Shown piece after piece: positions 5,879 to 6,190 of a stretch of 6,190 nt of DNA. The position numbers and the translations under genes are program-made. Each line of letters starts with the position of its first letter. Position 1 is the first letter of the stretch. Source of the stretch: Anaerolineales bacterium. GTDB lineage: Bacteria; Chloroflexota; Anaerolineae; Anaerolineales; Villigracilaceae. The notes beneath the pieces were generated by a model, which saw only the letters and a list, made by a program, of their open reading frames with translations, was not told the origin of the DNA and did no database searches. The stretch is taken from contig JAQTWR010000172.1 in the NCBI GenBank assembly GCA_028689195.1, positions 1 to 6,190 of the forward strand, given 5' to 3'.

Positions 5879-5905
5879 TATTTTTTATACGGCAATCTGC
5901 ATGGT

Positions 5906-6190
5906 TCACAGAACAGTCAGGATGAGAGGATCTCCTTCGGTGACGGCGACCGTATGTTCAAAATGCGCCGTCAAAGAACCGTCTGCAGAAACAACCGTCC
6001 ACTTATCAGGCAGGACGCGGGTTTCATGCGTCCCGATTAGCACCATTGGCTCAAGCGCGATGGTCAATCCGGGTCGGAGTAATAGCCCGCCGCCGGGTTT
6101 GCCAACATTCGGCACTTGAGGACCTTCGTGCATTTTGCGCCCGACCCCATGTCCCGTATATTCCCGGGTAACGTGAAGTCCGCGGCTTTC
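5906..6190 (-). CDS. map: Type I methionine aminopeptidase, C-terminal part (5' end beyond window)
   Basis: The last 94 residues of MetAP are visible. The enzyme removes the initiator Met from nascent proteins at the ribosome. Four catalytic or metal-binding residues are seen: His in TGHGVG (local residue 14, E. coli H171), His in KMHEGP (local 21, E. coli H178), Glu in ALEPM (E. coli E204) and Glu in HFEHTV (E. coli E235). The C-terminus shortly after the last Glu is normal for the short type I enzyme. The usual neighbour downstream, infA, is missing: the next gene is rpmJ after 112 bp containing a promoter. Adenylate kinase or SecY genes would be expected just beyond the right edge, but this cannot be seen. 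Confidence 0.95.
   Translation of the reverse strand, partial: ESRGLHVTREYTGHGVGRKMHEGPQVPNVGKPGGGLLLRPGLTIALEPMVLIGTHETRVLPDKWTVVSADGSLTAHFEHTVAVTEGDPLILTVL

Noticed and set aside
5885..5903. Five-codon ORF in the map-rpmJ gap as a leader peptide
   Set aside because: It lies upstream of the predicted start point near 5843, so it would not be in the rpmJ transcript, and has no attenuator behind it.

Overview
The window is a bacterial chromosomal segment of about 50% G+C holding the end of the ribosomal-protein/RNA polymerase (alpha-operon) cluster. Every supported gene lies on the minus strand, so the biological order runs from high to low coordinates: map (partial) - rpmJ - rpsM - rpsK - rpsD - rpoA - rplQ - truA - rplM - rpsI - mazG (partial). 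The gene order, the zinc-ligand forms of L36 and S4, the MazG protein with part of a YabN-like methylase domain, and the style of the intergenic repeats suggest a Chloroflexota bacterium, probably of the Anaerolineae. That placement is inference from protein appearance and was not tested with a tree.

Layout: the C-terminal third of methionine aminopeptidase sits at 5906-6190. A 112-bp gap follows that carries a good sigma-70-type promoter and a strong ribosome binding site for rpmJ. infA, which commonly lies between map and rpmJ, is absent there. From 5793 down to 2751 the genes for L36, S13, S11, S4, RNA polymerase alpha and L17 are packed with gaps of 1 to 72 bp. The 72-bp rpsD-rpoA gap holds an 11-bp hairpin. 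truA (tRNA pseudouridine synthase) and the rplM-rpsI pair (L13, S9) follow. mazG, a two-domain nucleoside triphosphate pyrophosphohydrolase, runs off the left edge. Together the genes supply ribosome assembly, the core polymerase subunit, N-terminal methionine removal and tRNA modification, with a house-cleaning nucleotide hydrolase at the end.

The most unusual content is repetitive. Three compact elements share one design: a run of 7-bp units on one arm facing a run of their reverse complements on the other, so each can fold into a long imperfect hairpin. The unit differs at each site: CAGTNNN at rplQ-truA (2678-2750), CGTAANN at rpsI-mazG (953-1017), and NNAAGTC/GACNTTN inside mazG (655-720). 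The second is followed on the transcribed strand by five Ts and may end the rplM-rpsI transcript. The third is read through as coding sequence and supplies an interdomain linker. The first leaves truA without a recognisable ribosome binding site. The elements resemble the heptanucleotide STRR repeats of cyanobacteria in period, but the facing-arm design with a different unit at each site deserves a genome-wide look.

No stretch longer than 300 bases lacks a gene, and no plus-strand gene is supported.
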